64,000 nt of DNA from Legionella qingyii. Its GTDB lineage: Bacteria > Pseudomonadota > Gammaproteobacteria > Legionellales > Legionellaceae. Below, piece by piece: positions 10,472-19,707 of this stretch. The notes under the pieces were generated by a model. That model searched no databases. It was not told the origin of the DNA and saw only the letters and a program-made list of their open reading frames with translations. Position numbers and translations under genes: made by a program. Within the stretch, counting starts at the first letter, position 1. Each line of letters begins with the position of its first letter. Location of the stretch: positions 8,137 to 72,136 of the forward strand of contig NZ_QHJG01000015.1 of NCBI RefSeq assembly GCF_003184185.1. Reading direction: 5' to 3'.

Positions 10472-11873
10472 AATCGTTGCCACATTAGGACCGACCAGTA
10501 GTAATCCGGCAACTCTTCATGCCATGTTAACCGCAGGTGTTGACGTGGTACGCATTAATTTTTCTCATGCTGATGCATCCGCATTACAGCTCATTGCCTT
10601 GGTTCGAGAAATTGCTGAAGAATTAAATCGTCCATTGGCAGTAATGGCTGATTTACAAGGGCCTAAAATTCGTATTGGCCGTTTTAAAGATAAATCAATC
10701 ACTTTGGTTGAAGGCCAAGCCTTCACTTTGGATTGTAATGCCTCAGAAATGTTAGGCGATAATCATGAAGTTTCTGTCGCATACCCCAATCTTTCCCGTG
10801 AACTGGCTCCAGAAGATCATTTGCTGCTTAATGATGGGTTGGTTGAATTGGAGGTTACGAGTATTTCTGGTTCCAAAATTCACTGTACCGTGATTGAAGG
10901 CGGTGTCTTGAGTGATCTTAAAGGATTAAACAGAAAAGGAGGCGGGTTAGCCGCCAGAACCATGACGGATAAAGACAAGCGTGATTTACGCACAGCGATT
11001 GAAGCTGAAGTAGATTACATCAGCTTGTCTTTCGTAAAAGATGCAGATGATATTCGTCATGCCCGTGAGCTCATGACTGAATTTGGTAAAAAAATACCTG
11101 TAATTGCCAAAATTGAACGAACAGAAGCATTGCACTATTTAACAGAAATTATTCAAGAAGCTGATGCAATTATGGTTGCCCGAGGCGATTTAGGTGTTGA
11201 AATAGGCGCGGCGGAAGTACCTGCAATCCAAAAACACATCATTGGCGAAGCCCGTCGATTAGACAAAGTGGTGATTACCGCAACGCAAATGATGGAATCG
11301 ATGATTAACAATCCTCAACCTACCCGCGCAGAAGTCTCTGATGTTGCCAATGCGATATTAGATGGGACAGATGCGGTGATGTTGTCTGCAGAAACAGCCA
11401 GTGGCCAATTTCCAGTAAAAGTGTTAACCATGGTCAACAAGATCTGCTTAAGCACCGAAAAACATGCCAGTTTTTATTATCATAGTAATGCTGAAACCTG
11501 CCATTATCAACGCGCGGATCAGGCGATCGCCATGGCAACAATGCATGCAGCCAACCATTTCCCCATCCAAGCAATTATCACCTTGACCGAATCAGGGGAT
11601 ACCGCATTATGGATATCCAGGCAACAAAGTACAGTCCCTATTATCGCTGTATCTGCTAATAAGCGAACCATAGGTCGCTTGTGCCTTGCCCAAAATGTTT
11701 TTCCAGTGTTCATGAATTATCATCAATTTGCCGCTGAAACCTTGAATCAACAAGTACTTGAAGAGTTAGTAAAATCGGGCCATCTTGAACCCCAAAACTT
11801 TGTCTTATTAACACGTGGTCGCATGATAGGTACAGCAGGTGGTACAAACAGTATGGAGATTATTCGGGTCTAA
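10455..11873 (+). CDS. pyk: Pyruvate kinase
   Basis: Last step of glycolysis, making pyruvate and ATP from phosphoenolpyruvate. ATG 10455, preceded by AGGAGCGAG at about 10440, is preferred to an in-frame start nine codons upstream. It yields [16 protein letters not shown] and 472 aa. Visible motifs are [17 protein letters not shown], the metal/phosphoryl-transfer segment [21 protein letters not shown] and [17 protein letters not shown] and the length resemble the PykA (AMP-activated) type more than PykF, but the allosteric type is an inference. The start overlaps the end of pgk by 17 bases. Confidence 0.96.
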   Translation: MLRQTKIVATLGPTSSNPATLHAMLTAGVDVVRINFSHADASALQLIALVREIAEELNRPLAVMADLQGPKIRIGRFKDKSITLVEGQAFTLDCNASEMLGDNHEVSVAYPNLSRELAPEDHLLLNDGLVELEVTSISGSKIHCTVIEGGVLSDLKGLNRKGGGLAARTMTDKDKRDLRTAIEAEVDYISLSFVKDADDIRHARELMTEFGKKIPVIAKIERTEALHYLTEIIQEADAIMVARGDLGVEIGAAEVPAIQKHIIGEARRLDKVVITATQMMESMINNPQPTRAEVSDVANAILDGTDAVMLSAETASGQFPVKVLTMVNKICLSTEKHASFYYHSNAETCHYQRADQAIAMATMHAANHFPIQAIITLTESGDTALWISRQQSTVPIIAVSANKRTIGRLCLAQNVFPVFMNYHQFAAETLNQQVLEELVKSGHLEPQNFVLLTRGRMIGTAGGTNSMEIIRV

Positions 11874-11931
11874 ATGCCGCTTGTAGGATATACTATCTGG
11901 TAAAAGCAAAAGTAGAATACTCCTTCCTTTT

Positions 11932-12002
11932 GCGGGTGTAGTTCAATGGTAGAACCTCAGCTTCCCAAGCTGATGGCGTGGGTTCGATTCCCATCACCCG
12001 CT
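11932..12002 (+). tRNA. tRNA-Gly (anticodon CCC)
   Basis: A 71-nt cloverleaf. The acceptor arms are GCGGGTG and CACCCGC, the D arm is GTTCAATGGTAGAAC, and the anticodon stem TCAGC/GCTGA encloses the loop TTCCCAA (anticodon CCC). The T arm is GTGGGTTCGATTCCCAT. The discriminator base is T, as usual for tRNA-Gly, and CCA is not encoded. It reads GGG codons. Confidence 0.97.
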
Positions 12003-12116
12003 CAATTGTGAAAGGTCAGGAAGTAGGCAAAAATATAAGATTTTTACCTTGAAAAATAGGAAGTTAAGAGCTGAATTCGAGCCTCAAATTACAGTTACCC
12101 GCATCAATGCCTCATT

Positions 12117-12761
12117 TCACATTTTCATACTTGGGGAAGAAGGATAATCTTTATTCAGATTTTCTTCTTTTGTGGCCAGCTGTTGTTCCTTACACTGCAA
12201 GCATTTTCCACAACAACAACGGATCGTTCGAGAAACAACTAAAGGTGTTGCTCCTCCGGCCCCCATACCTAAACACGTAGTTAAGAACCAAGGCAACGGA
12301 GTAAAACAGGAAACTAAAATGCCACCGATTAAACCCAAGGTACAACAGCATCCTACTACAGCTTTTTCATCTTGGGTGATACATGACTTTTTAAGTGGAA
12401 CATCCCAGGTTTGTCTTATGCTATATTTTTGGGATTTAATAGAGTGTTTAAGTTCCTCAATCGCTTTTTCTCCTGCACTCCGCTTTTGGCGAACAATTTC
12501 TGCCTGCTTGATTCGTAGATAATCTTTAAATTGGGTATGTATTTGTGTATAGGTTCCTCTATATTCTTTATTACATATTTTAACGTAAATTTGATTTGGA
12601 TAATGAGAAACCAGTTCTTTGAACGTTGAATTGGTCATAGCTAAATGATTTAACGACTTCACGTCAAGAAAAAACATCACCAGGTACGTTACGTCATTAG
12701 GAACTTGAGAAAAGCTTCCTTTATTTGTAGCAATTTTTTGTTCTGCTCTTTTTGTAAACAC
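12117..12761 (-). CDS. F-box-like membrane protein, candidate effector
   Basis: A 214-aa protein starting at GTG 12761, just after a run of seven G that can pair with the ribosome. Residues 16-58 match the F-box pattern: VPNDVTYLVMFFLDVKSLNH followed by LAMTNSTFKELV. In eukaryotes this fold docks substrates to Skp1/cullin ubiquitin ligases. A charged helical stretch (80-125) follows, then a hydrophobic hairpin at about 133-178 rich in Cys and Gly, then a cysteine cluster IRCCCGKCLQC. The tail is polar (KEENLNKDYPSSPSMKM), which suits Dot/Icm substrates. F-box proteins are rare in bacteria outside Legionella and other host-associated groups. Function in a host is an inference. Confidence 0.65.
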   Translation of the reverse strand: MFTKRAEQKIATNKGSFSQVPNDVTYLVMFFLDVKSLNHLAMTNSTFKELVSHYPNQIYVKICNKEYRGTYTQIHTQFKDYLRIKQAEIVRQKRSAGEKAIEELKHSIKSQKYSIRQTWDVPLKKSCITQDEKAVVGCCCTLGLIGGILVSCFTPLPWFLTTCLGMGAGGATPLVVSRTIRCCCGKCLQCKEQQLATKEENLNKDYPSSPSMKM

Positions 12762-12985
12762 AACCCCCCCATCAAAACGATTAAAAAAAGGAATGTCGCT
12801 TTCAGTTCAATTGATATTATCCAATAATATTTCATATTCAAATAGTTATTTCATTATCTTTCATTTAATTAATTTGAATCACAAATAATGAATATCCCTG
12901 TCTCCTATATATAGGGATGCTTAGTGTTTTATTCGGGAAAGAGCTTATTGAACTCGCGTGTAACGAAGTGGAATTCGAGAAAGGT

Positions 12986-13013
12986 GCCCGGGTTTTGCAC
13001 GCGGCACCCAGGC
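12986..13013. repeat. Short inverted repeat, GCCCGGGT/ACCCAGGC
   Basis: Arms GCCCGGGT (12986-12993) and ACCCAGGC (13006-13013) enclose a 12-base loop. It is a short member of the CCTGGGT repeat family, lying just beyond the stop of the ProQ/FinO gene. A separate 12-bp palindrome, CCTATATATAGG, lies at 12904-12915 in the same gap. Nothing else is visible between 12762 and 13038. Confidence 0.45.
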
Positions 13014-13038
13014 TATATTATTCGATGTAAAAAATGAA

Positions 13039-13722
13039 CTATTCGACAATTTCCTTTTTTTCGCTTCGAGATAATCCCAATTTCTCTTTCAAACGAGCCA
13101 CAGCATCCGGATCATATTGTCTTGCCGTTTTATTTTTTACGACTACAGCTGTTGTTCTAGCTGGTTGTGCTGGAGTATTCAAGGTGTTATACGTTGAAGA
13201 ACGTACTGGGTAGGTTGGAAAGTGAGTCTCTGTAGAAGTGGACGATTGTCCCGTTATCTGCGATTGAAAAGCTGTACTTTGTTGAGCCGAAGATGTTTGG
13301 CTTATCGTCTTTTCTACCTGAGTTTTTCGAGCATTTCTTACACTTTTTTCAACACGCTTTCTAATTTTGGTTGCTGCATGCTCCGCTTCTTCTTCAGTCA
13401 CCGCGGCGACTTCATTACCTTGCAAGTCAACACGCATTTCTCGTAGCTTCAGGCAGGCCAAATAATCAAGTCGCCGGGTAAATAAAACCACTGCTTCTCT
13501 TAATTTACTTTTGGAAATCCCTGCTTCTTCAGCCTTATCTGCATGCAGCAAAATGTCATCCATAATCCCCACTTTTAATGGACGGATTCGTAATGAATTA
13601 TCAAATGCTGCGGGAAAATGTGCAGCGAGCCACAATAATGCGTCTGTTCGCGCTTTTTTAGACCTAATTTTTTGAGCTTTATTAATTACGGCAGTGCGTG
13701 GGTGCAGCTCCTGTTTTCTCAT
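13039..13722 (-). CDS. rocC: ProQ/FinO-domain RNA chaperone, likely RocC
   Basis: A 227-aa basic protein. Residues about 15-110 form a ProQ/FinO domain: ALLWLAAHFPAAFDNSLRIR, PLKVGIMDDIL and ALVLFTRR-like VVLFTRRLDYLACL are typical. This family binds structured small RNAs and their targets. The rest is a charged helix and a Ser/Thr/Gln-rich linker ending in a conserved-looking ARLKEKLGLSRSEKKEIVE tail. In L. pneumophila, RocC with the small RNA RocR silences natural competence genes. From memory its gene also lies near pyk, so the assignment rests on domain and neighbourhood. The ATG at 13722 begins MRKQELHPR. Confidence 0.75.
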   Translation of the reverse strand: MRKQELHPRTAVINKAQKIRSKKARTDALLWLAAHFPAAFDNSLRIRPLKVGIMDDILLHADKAEEAGISKSKLREAVVLFTRRLDYLACLKLREMRVDLQGNEVAAVTEEEAEHAATKIRKRVEKSVRNARKTQVEKTISQTSSAQQSTAFQSQITGQSSTSTETHFPTYPVRSSTYNTLNTPAQPARTTAVVVKNKTARQYDPDAVARLKEKLGLSRSEKKEIVE

Positions 13723-14009
13723 TAGTGTACCCTTGTTAGATATTGAATGTCATATCCGGAAAATGAAATCATTCGCCTTAAGAATGAGCGCACAATGTAC
13801 AATGTTTGATGATTGTTTGCAAGCACTCTGAAACATGTTCCATACAGTGTATAAAAATAAGAAATCAAAGTAGAAAAATAGGCGATGATAGTCCTATAAT
13901 GAAAACAGGAATTTTTATAGATCGTACTCTTTAATTCTTTAGTAGCGATGCGATACTATCTTTATGTCTCGATTATTATGCCCTTTTGATACAACTGATG
14001 GAGCAACAT

Positions 14010-14204
14010 ATGACCGATTTCCTAAAAAAATTATTTATGTTATTTATTGCATTATTCTTTCCATGGGTCATATTTCTTATGAATGATAATCCTGGAGGTG
14101 CCTTCGTCGCCTTGGCATTACAAGCCACCGTAATTGGATGGCCATTTGCAACCGTTTGGGCTTTGCGAACACAATATCCTCCCAAAAAAGAAAAGCAAAA
14201 CTGA
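14010..14204 (+). CDS. YqaE/Pmp3-like small membrane protein
   Basis: A 64-aa peptide with two hydrophobic segments: LFMLFIALFFPWVIFLM, then the loop NDNPGGAF, then VALALQATVIGWPFATVWAL. The two-helix layout with a Pro and Gly-rich turn and the WPFATVWA end resemble the YqaE/Pmp3 (UPF0057) family of small inner-membrane proteins linked to membrane potential and stress. ATG 14010 is chosen because GGAG lies six bases before it. Two in-frame starts further upstream lack a site. It ends 16 bp before dapB and may be cotranscribed with it. Confidence 0.7.
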   Translation: MTDFLKKLFMLFIALFFPWVIFLMNDNPGGAFVALALQATVIGWPFATVWALRTQYPPKKEKQN

Positions 14205-14220
14205 GATCATAAGGAGAACT

Positions 14221-14952
14221 ATGTTAACTCGCGTTATTGTCAATGGGGCTCATGGTAAGATGGGCTCTCTCGCCTGTGAGACCCTAAATAACCACCACGA
14301 ATTTGAATTAGTCGCACAACTTGGTAAAGAGGATAATTTGGCGCAAGCCATTAAAGATACCAAGGCGCAAATTGTTGTTGATCTTACTCGCGCAGATTGT
14401 GTTTATCAAAATTGTCTCACCATTATAAATCATGGGGCACATCCAGTTATTGGAACCTCCGGACTTCTCCCCGGCCAAATAAAGGAGTTAACTGCTTTTT
14501 GTGAAAGCCGTCTTCTGGGTGGAATCATTGTACCTAATTTTTCGATTAGTGCGGTTTTGATGATGGTCTTTGCTGCTAAAGCGGCTGAATATTTTCCCGA
14601 AGTAGAAATTATTGAAGCACATCATCAACAAAAGCTGGATGCGCCATCAGGGACTGCCTTAAAAACTGCTGAAATGATTGCTGCAGCTCGGAAAAATCCT
14701 AAAAACAAATTAAATCTCAAAGAATTAATTCCTGGCGCTCGTGGCGGAGTTCATTGCGATATTAACATCCATTCCTTGCGTCTTCCTGGCGTTATTGCTC
14801 GTCAACAAGTCATTTTTGGCAGTATAGGTGAAACACTGACCATTACGGATGACTGCATTGACCGACGCTCTTTTATGCCCGGGATAATTTTGTCGTGTCA
14901 GAAAGTTACAGGATTATCTACATTGATCTATGGACTTGAACATTTACTCTAA
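14221..14952 (+). CDS. dapB: 4-hydroxy-tetrahydrodipicolinate reductase
   Basis: NAD(P)H-dependent enzyme of the diaminopimelate/lysine pathway, needed for peptidoglycan. ATG 14221 follows AAGGAGAACT and gives 243 aa. The N-terminal dinucleotide-binding motif is VNGAHGKMGS. The catalytic segment EIIEAHHQQKLDAPSGTALKTAE contains the active-site His and Lys and the substrate-binding PSGTA. The protein is slightly shorter than the 270-aa E. coli form, mainly in the N-terminal domain. It is the last core gene before the polysaccharide island. Confidence 0.95.
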   Translation: MLTRVIVNGAHGKMGSLACETLNNHHEFELVAQLGKEDNLAQAIKDTKAQIVVDLTRADCVYQNCLTIINHGAHPVIGTSGLLPGQIKELTAFCESRLLGGIIVPNFSISAVLMMVFAAKAAEYFPEVEIIEAHHQQKLDAPSGTALKTAEMIAAARKNPKNKLNLKELIPGARGGVHCDINIHSLRLPGVIARQQVIFGSIGETLTITDDCIDRRSFMPGIILSCQKVTGLSTLIYGLEHLL

Positions 14953-14994
14953 CCTAAATGCTCAACCATAACATTCAATCAAGGGACAATCACA

Positions 14995-15122
14995 CTAAGT
15001 TAAGCTTATTCCCCCTGACCTATGTTCCGCGACCTGTTCGACAAAACCATGGAATATAGCTTCGTAGCGGGATCCTGCGGGACGTAGACAGAGAGAAAAT
15101 ATAGGAACATATCTTGACTTAG
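14995..15122. repeat. Possible MITE-like element with CTAAGTTAAG ends
   Basis: CTAAGTTAAG at 14995 faces CTTGACTTAG ending at 15122. The next bases of each arm (CTTATTCC and, on the other strand, ATATGTTCC) continue partly matched. The interior holds GTAGCGGGATCCTGCGGGACGTAG. No open reading frame and no obvious target duplication are visible. It may simply be a degenerate inverted repeat. Confidence 0.3.
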
Positions 15123-15230
15123 CCTCGCCCTTCAAGGGAAGCTGTTCGGAAAAAAATTAATGGCAATCTCACATAAAAAAAGCATTTGGTGGGTTACCCC
15201 TCAGTAATCGAGCATTCGATTTAATCGATT

Positions 15231-15273
15231 TTGCCTCCACACCTTTTTTTTTAGCTATAATGCATCTAGATGC
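15231..15273 (+). promoter_or_regulatory. Candidate promoter and palindromic operator before glmM
   Basis: TTGCCT (15231-15236) and TATAAT (15256-15261) are separated by 19 bp, slightly longer than ideal. Immediately downstream, about where transcription would start, is the perfect 12-bp palindrome GCATCTAGATGC (15262-15273). This position would suit a repressor. No known regulator is implied. Confidence 0.4.
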
Positions 15274-15342
15274 TAGTAATATTTAATTTAGAAATTTGCC
15301 AAAAGAGACTCCACTCTCAAATTAAATACTAAGGTGGAAAGG

Positions 15343-16692
15343 ATGCGTCAACGTAAATATTTTGGAACAGACGGGATACGAGGCCGAGTTGGGCTATCAA
15401 ATATCAACCCTGAGTTTGTTTTGAAATTAGGCTGGGCAGTAGGAAGTTTGCTTACCCAAAAAGCCAAAAGCAAAGTAGTTGTTGGAAAAGACACCCGAAT
15501 ATCTGGCTATATGCTGGAGTCTGCTCTGCAAGCAGGATTATCCGCATCGGGGGTTGATATAGCCTTATTAGGTCCGATGCCTACCCCTGGAATTGCTTAT
15601 TTTACCCAGACTCTAAGAGCAGACATAGGCATTGTAATTAGTGCTTCCCATAATCATTTTGAAGATAATGGAATTAAATTTTTTTCATCAGAAGGAAGTA
15701 AGTTTCCTGAGAGTATGGAGTTTGCAATAGAAGCTGAATTAGAGAAAAAATTGCAAACTGTACCTTCAGCTCAGTTAGGTAAAGCGACTCGGATTCATGA
15801 TGCGGCGGGTCGCTACATCGAATTTTGTAAGTCCACAATTCCGTTCAGGTCTCGATTAACCAATTTCAAAATAGTCGTCGATTGTGCCAATGGCGCAACT
15901 TATCATATTGCACCCAATGTATTTTCTGAATTAGGCGCTAAAGTAATTTCCATAGGAGTAAAACCTGATGGTTTTAATATCAATCAAAATTGTGGCTCCA
16001 CAGCACCTGAGTTATTAAGAAATAAAGTTCTTGATGTTGGTGCTGATGTGGGTATTGGTCTGGATGGTGATGGAGATAGGGTTATTTTAGTAGACTCGCT
16101 AGGCAATCTTGTTAATGGTGATCAGATTATTTACATTATTGCTGAAGACAGATATCAACGGGGTGTACTCAATGGCGGAGTGATAGGTACTTTGATGAGT
16201 AATTATAGTCTTGAACAAGCACTTAAATCATTAGGTATCCCTTTTTTACGCTCTCAAGTAGGAGATCGATACGTTCAGGAAATGCTGACAAAGAAAAATT
16301 GGACACTCGGCGGCGAAACCTCTGGTCATATTATTTGTTCCGATAAAGCCAGGACAGGAGACGGAATTATAACCGCATTACAAGTTCTTTTGATTATGGT
16401 TATGCAGAATAAATCACTGCATGAGCTGACACAAAGCCTTCATTTATTACCGCAAACTTTAATCAATTTAAATACCAATAACGCCACGTTATTGGTATCT
16501 CATCCCGAAGTCATTCAAGCAGTTAAAAATCTGGAAAAGACTTTGAAAAGTAATGGCCGAATAGTGCTTAGACCTTCAGGCACAGAACAAATATTACGAA
16601 TTATGGTCGAAGGAAGCAATGAGTCTATGATAAATAATTATGCGCAAATATTATGCGATCTAATATCTAAGATAGATAAAAGGGGGCTATAG
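15343..16692 (+). CDS. glmM: Phosphoglucosamine mutase (GlmM-like)
   Basis: Alpha-D-phosphohexomutase that interconverts glucosamine 6- and 1-phosphate, feeding UDP-GlcNAc synthesis. ATG 15343 gives MRQRKYFGTDGIRGRVG and 449 aa, the GlmM length. The phosphoserine loop is VISASHNHFEDNGIKFF, the metal loop is GLDGDGDRV, the sugar loop is GGETSGH and the phosphate-binding loop is RPSGTEQILRIMVEG. In that last loop Gln replaces the usual Pro after TE. Unlike housekeeping glmM, it is not next to folP or ftsH. It opens a polysaccharide island, so it may be a second, dedicated copy; this needs the rest of the genome to decide. Confidence 0.85.
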   Translation: MRQRKYFGTDGIRGRVGLSNINPEFVLKLGWAVGSLLTQKAKSKVVVGKDTRISGYMLESALQAGLSASGVDIALLGPMPTPGIAYFTQTLRADIGIVISASHNHFEDNGIKFFSSEGSKFPESMEFAIEAELEKKLQTVPSAQLGKATRIHDAAGRYIEFCKSTIPFRSRLTNFKIVVDCANGATYHIAPNVFSELGAKVISIGVKPDGFNINQNCGSTAPELLRNKVLDVGADVGIGLDGDGDRVILVDSLGNLVNGDQIIYIIAEDRYQRGVLNGGVIGTLMSNYSLEQALKSLGIPFLRSQVGDRYVQEMLTKKNWTLGGETSGHIICSDKARTGDGIITALQVLLIMVMQNKSLHELTQSLHLLPQTLINLNTNNATLLVSHPEVIQAVKNLEKTLKSNGRIVLRPSGTEQILRIMVEGSNESMINNYAQILCDLISKIDKRGL

Positions 16693-16725
16693 GGGGCAGT
16701 CATCAGAATACATGCGTCAGTACTC

Positions 16726-18932
16726 TCAATCAGTTAGTGTGTTCAGCCTAAATAGCCCCCCGCCAAAAGTCGCAAAAATAAAGCCCTGTTCATCAATTAG
16801 AAAATCATTCACTCGCTGTAAAGGTAGCTCTAGATTTACTGGCTCAAACTGACTACCTTGGGCTGCATGATACATAAAAGGTTCATCTGGATCAGACCAG
16901 CCAGCAACAAAAACATCTTGATTCTTAATTATAACCTTTCGTGCTCCATCAAAATTCAAGACTTGTTGCCATGTTACTCCTTCGTCAGAACTTGACCAAA
17001 GACCATTAATTTTCCATGTTCCTGCCGTTGCCATGTCAACTAAATACAGTTGCTTGGGATTACTCCAATCAACCGCAAAATCCAGTGGGTATTTCCAATA
17101 TAAATTACCTAAAACAGGGCCAGGCCCTTGTACCTTCGGAGGTCTTCCCAATTGTATCCAAGTATTCGTATTTTTATTGAGTTTATAAATTCCGGTATAT
17201 TTTATGAAAGGATTATCTGCATGTTGCCACAATCGATTACCTGCATGAATCGCATAAACATCACCTGTTACGGGGGAGATTTTAATACTTGGGAAAATCA
17301 AAGACCCTTTTTGTTCTGATGAGTCAACAGAAGTTGCTAAAGGTTCAAACCCATCATTTAGCCTCTGCCAATTGCTGCCACAATCAAAACTGGCAATAAT
17401 ACCTTTACCCATTGTGCCTGCATACATGTGGCAAGGTGACTTTTTGAAATCAATCGCTAATGTTAAATAGGGATTTTGATATTCGCTATCATCAGGTGAC
17501 AATTGTTGCCAATTAACCCCCGCATCATCAGAGACAAAAATTCCACCAGGAGCATCATTATTAATATCCCCATACCAATCATTCGGAAAATCATGCCTGG
17601 ATGAAGCGGCAGCAAAGAGTTGATTGGGATTTGCAGGATTAAATGCTATATCATATGTAGTGTTCATGTCAGGGATATTGCACATACGCCATGTAACCCC
17701 ATGATCTAAACTTAAAACACATCCAATATCCGCTAATCCTGCAACAATCATATTGCTGTTTGAGGGATTTTGTTTTATAAAAAAAGCACTTACAGGGTTA
17801 AGCGCTGTTGAAGTCCAAAAATTGCTCTTACTCACATTATTCGTTGCTGGACTTAATTTTGTATATGGAAATTTCCATTGTTCTCCTGCATTCGTGGACA
17901 ATTTAAAAAAGAAGTTTGCACTACCGGCTATAAGATTTGGATCATTAGGCGCTACCTGAAAATCATTATATCCGCTATCCCAAAAGCCCACATAGAGACC
18001 TACCGGATTAGGATTGATTTTGCCCTCACGATAAGCTATTGAATCGTCTGTATAGCGCTGTGTCCAATGAGAGCCACTATCTTCCGTCATCCAAATAGCA
18101 GCGCCTTCGCCAATATTTGAATTCCCGGTAAAATAAATAATAGAGGAATTATTTGGACTCATGCGGACAAATGTTCCAACAGGTTGTGTTTGCTGAGAGA
18201 ACACCTCTTCTTTAGCTGGTTTAATGAACATTTTCTTTCTTGCATTGTCTGTTTTTTCAACACCAACAAGAGTTAAACCTTTGCTGTCTTTACCCATCGC
18301 CGCTGCAGATAAAGATTCAGATAAAAGGGGGGCTACTTGTGCTGTTTGCAGGTTAAATTTAAAAATACCTGCATTTGTTGCATGGTAGAGTGTGTTCTTA
18401 TCAACCATTAAGGATGTTAGACTGTCTTGATTAGTAAAAAGTCGTGTCCAGGTTTTCCCAAGATCGCGACTAATTAATAAACCAGACGTAGTTCCAACAC
18501 CTACCATTTTTAAGTCATCATTGGAGAAAAACCAATATTTAATCCTTGTACTCTCAGCAAGGCAATTCTCAGGAAACATGTCCGCAAGTGTCTTCATGGA
18601 TTGCCATGACTTACCTCTGTCTAAACTGATTTGTGGATTACATCCTCCTGATGCCCAATATAATCCACCTGAGTTATCAAACCCCATATGACTTTGATGA
18701 TTCAAATCAACATTAAAGGCTATTTTTTTCCGACTAATAGGGGTCCAAGTAGTGCCTAAATCAAAAGATTCATAGACTAGCCCCATATCACTGCCAATAT
18801 ATACATGGCCTGGAGAAAGAGGATCAAAGCTAATTCCACCCTTGCTCCCCCGCCTCCAATTCCAATACCAATTACAGATGCATATGATTGTTGGGTCAGA
18901 ATGAATGCTAAAATAATTTTTAAAAATTTCAT
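16726..18932 (-). pseudogene. Secreted Asp-box (BNR) repeat protein, frameshifted after its signal peptide
   Basis: The body (frame open from 18966 to 16726) carries nine Asp-box motifs of the form S/T-x-D-x-G-x-x-W, such as SFDLGTTW, SLDRGKSW, SRDLGKTW, SDDAGVNW and SSDEGVTW. These mark beta-propellers of the sialidase, GH74 xyloglucanase and Vps10 kind. In that frame the N-terminus is implausible. One frame over, ATG 18932 with AAGGA upstream encodes MKFLKIILAFILTQQSYA, a good signal peptide, followed by SVIGIGIGGGG. The frames would join if the run of five C at 18847-18851 (G on the coding strand) had one more base. The product would be an exported propeller of about 735 aa, perhaps a glycan hydrolase or lyase. 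The gene is either inactive, phase-variable or misread. Confidence 0.7.
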
Positions 18933-18993
18933 GCTCATCCTTAAGATTGTGTAACCGATTGTGCACAGGGCTTCGTTACATGTTTCATTGATA

Positions 18994-19707
18994 TCAAATT
19001 TCCATATTTAATATAACTGAATTACGTATTTTTTGGCGGAGATATTCAGCAAATTTAGGAACATATCGGTCCAAACGGCTGGTTTCTTTATAAAGCTCAT
19101 CTATGAGTCGTGGGTACTTGAAATCATTCATGACACAACCGATTAAGTGAGTGCCAATTTTTTTCATTTCCTCCACTGTTTCCTCTACCGCTTCTTTAGT
19201 CGTAACACCAGAAAGAACAATAAGGACTGTTGCATTAGCTGCCTCGCTTAAATATCTGGTTGAAATCGTATGTGGTTGATATTTATTAAAGCAGTGACAA
19301 TCGATGATGATTAAATCAAATTGTTCCTTTAATTTATTAAAGAAATCATTCAATGTTTCTTTTTCAATCAAGCTGAGCTCGAAAGGGCGTGGCCCAGGAA
19401 GGGGCATTATGTAAAAACCTTCTTGGTCACTGTATTTGATGTTATCACAAGCTTGCTCCAAAATACTGCCTTGGGTTGCTTTGAATTCAAGATTCAATTG
19501 CTTACTCAACGAGGTATTGTAATTTCCAAAATCACAATAAAGAACTTTACGACCAAAGGCTGTAGCAGCCCGTGCTACGGCACTGGCTATGGTGGTAATT
19601 CCTTCAGTAAATAAAGGCGAGGTAAAGCAAATAGTTTTACTTTCATGAGCCAAAATTTCAATATAAAGCTTATTAATCGCCTTACTGCTTTTTGCTAATT
19701 GCGTCAT
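18994..19707 (-). CDS. BY-kinase/CpsD-like ATPase with a degenerate Walker A
   Basis: A 237-aa protein of the ParA/MinD-like fold used by the cytoplasmic domain of Wzc and CpsD. These tyrosine kinases control polysaccharide chain length with a Wzz-type partner. The P-loop region reads SPLFTEGITTIASAVA. The usual GEGKS/T has become TEGIT, so the catalytic Lys is Ile. The A' segment (VLYCDFGNYN) and Walker B (FDLIIIDCH) are recognisable. The C-terminus has scattered Tyr but no tyrosine cluster. The ATG overlaps the Wza-like gene by four bases. A non-catalytic regulatory partner of the Wzz-like protein at 29588-31021 is the likeliest role. Confidence 0.75.
   Translation of the reverse strand: MTQLAKSSKAINKLYIEILAHESKTICFTSPLFTEGITTIASAVARAATAFGRKVLYCDFGNYNTSLSKQLNLEFKATQGSILEQACDNIKYSDQEGFYIMPLPGPRPFELSLIEKETLNDFFNKLKEQFDLIIIDCHCFNKYQPHTISTRYLSEAANATVLIVLSGVTTKEAVEETVEEMKKIGTHLIGCVMNDFKYPRLIDELYKETSRLDRYVPKFAEYLRQKIRNSVILNMEI

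Larger units (their letters stand above)
14953..15342. other. 390-bp gap at the left border of the polysaccharide island
   Basis: No gene is visible. The gap holds a possible small element with inverted ends at 14995-15122, listed separately. A short inverted repeat AATCGA-GCAT-TCGATT lies at about 15208-15223. Promoter-like hexamers before glmM, listed separately, are followed at once by the palindrome GCATCTAGATGC (15262-15273). This is where core gene order changes to accessory genes. Confidence 0.4.

Noticed and set aside
12172..12522. 116-codon plus-strand frame over the first F-box-like gene
   Set aside because: Exact shadow of the minus-strand gene, which has the domain structure and start signals.
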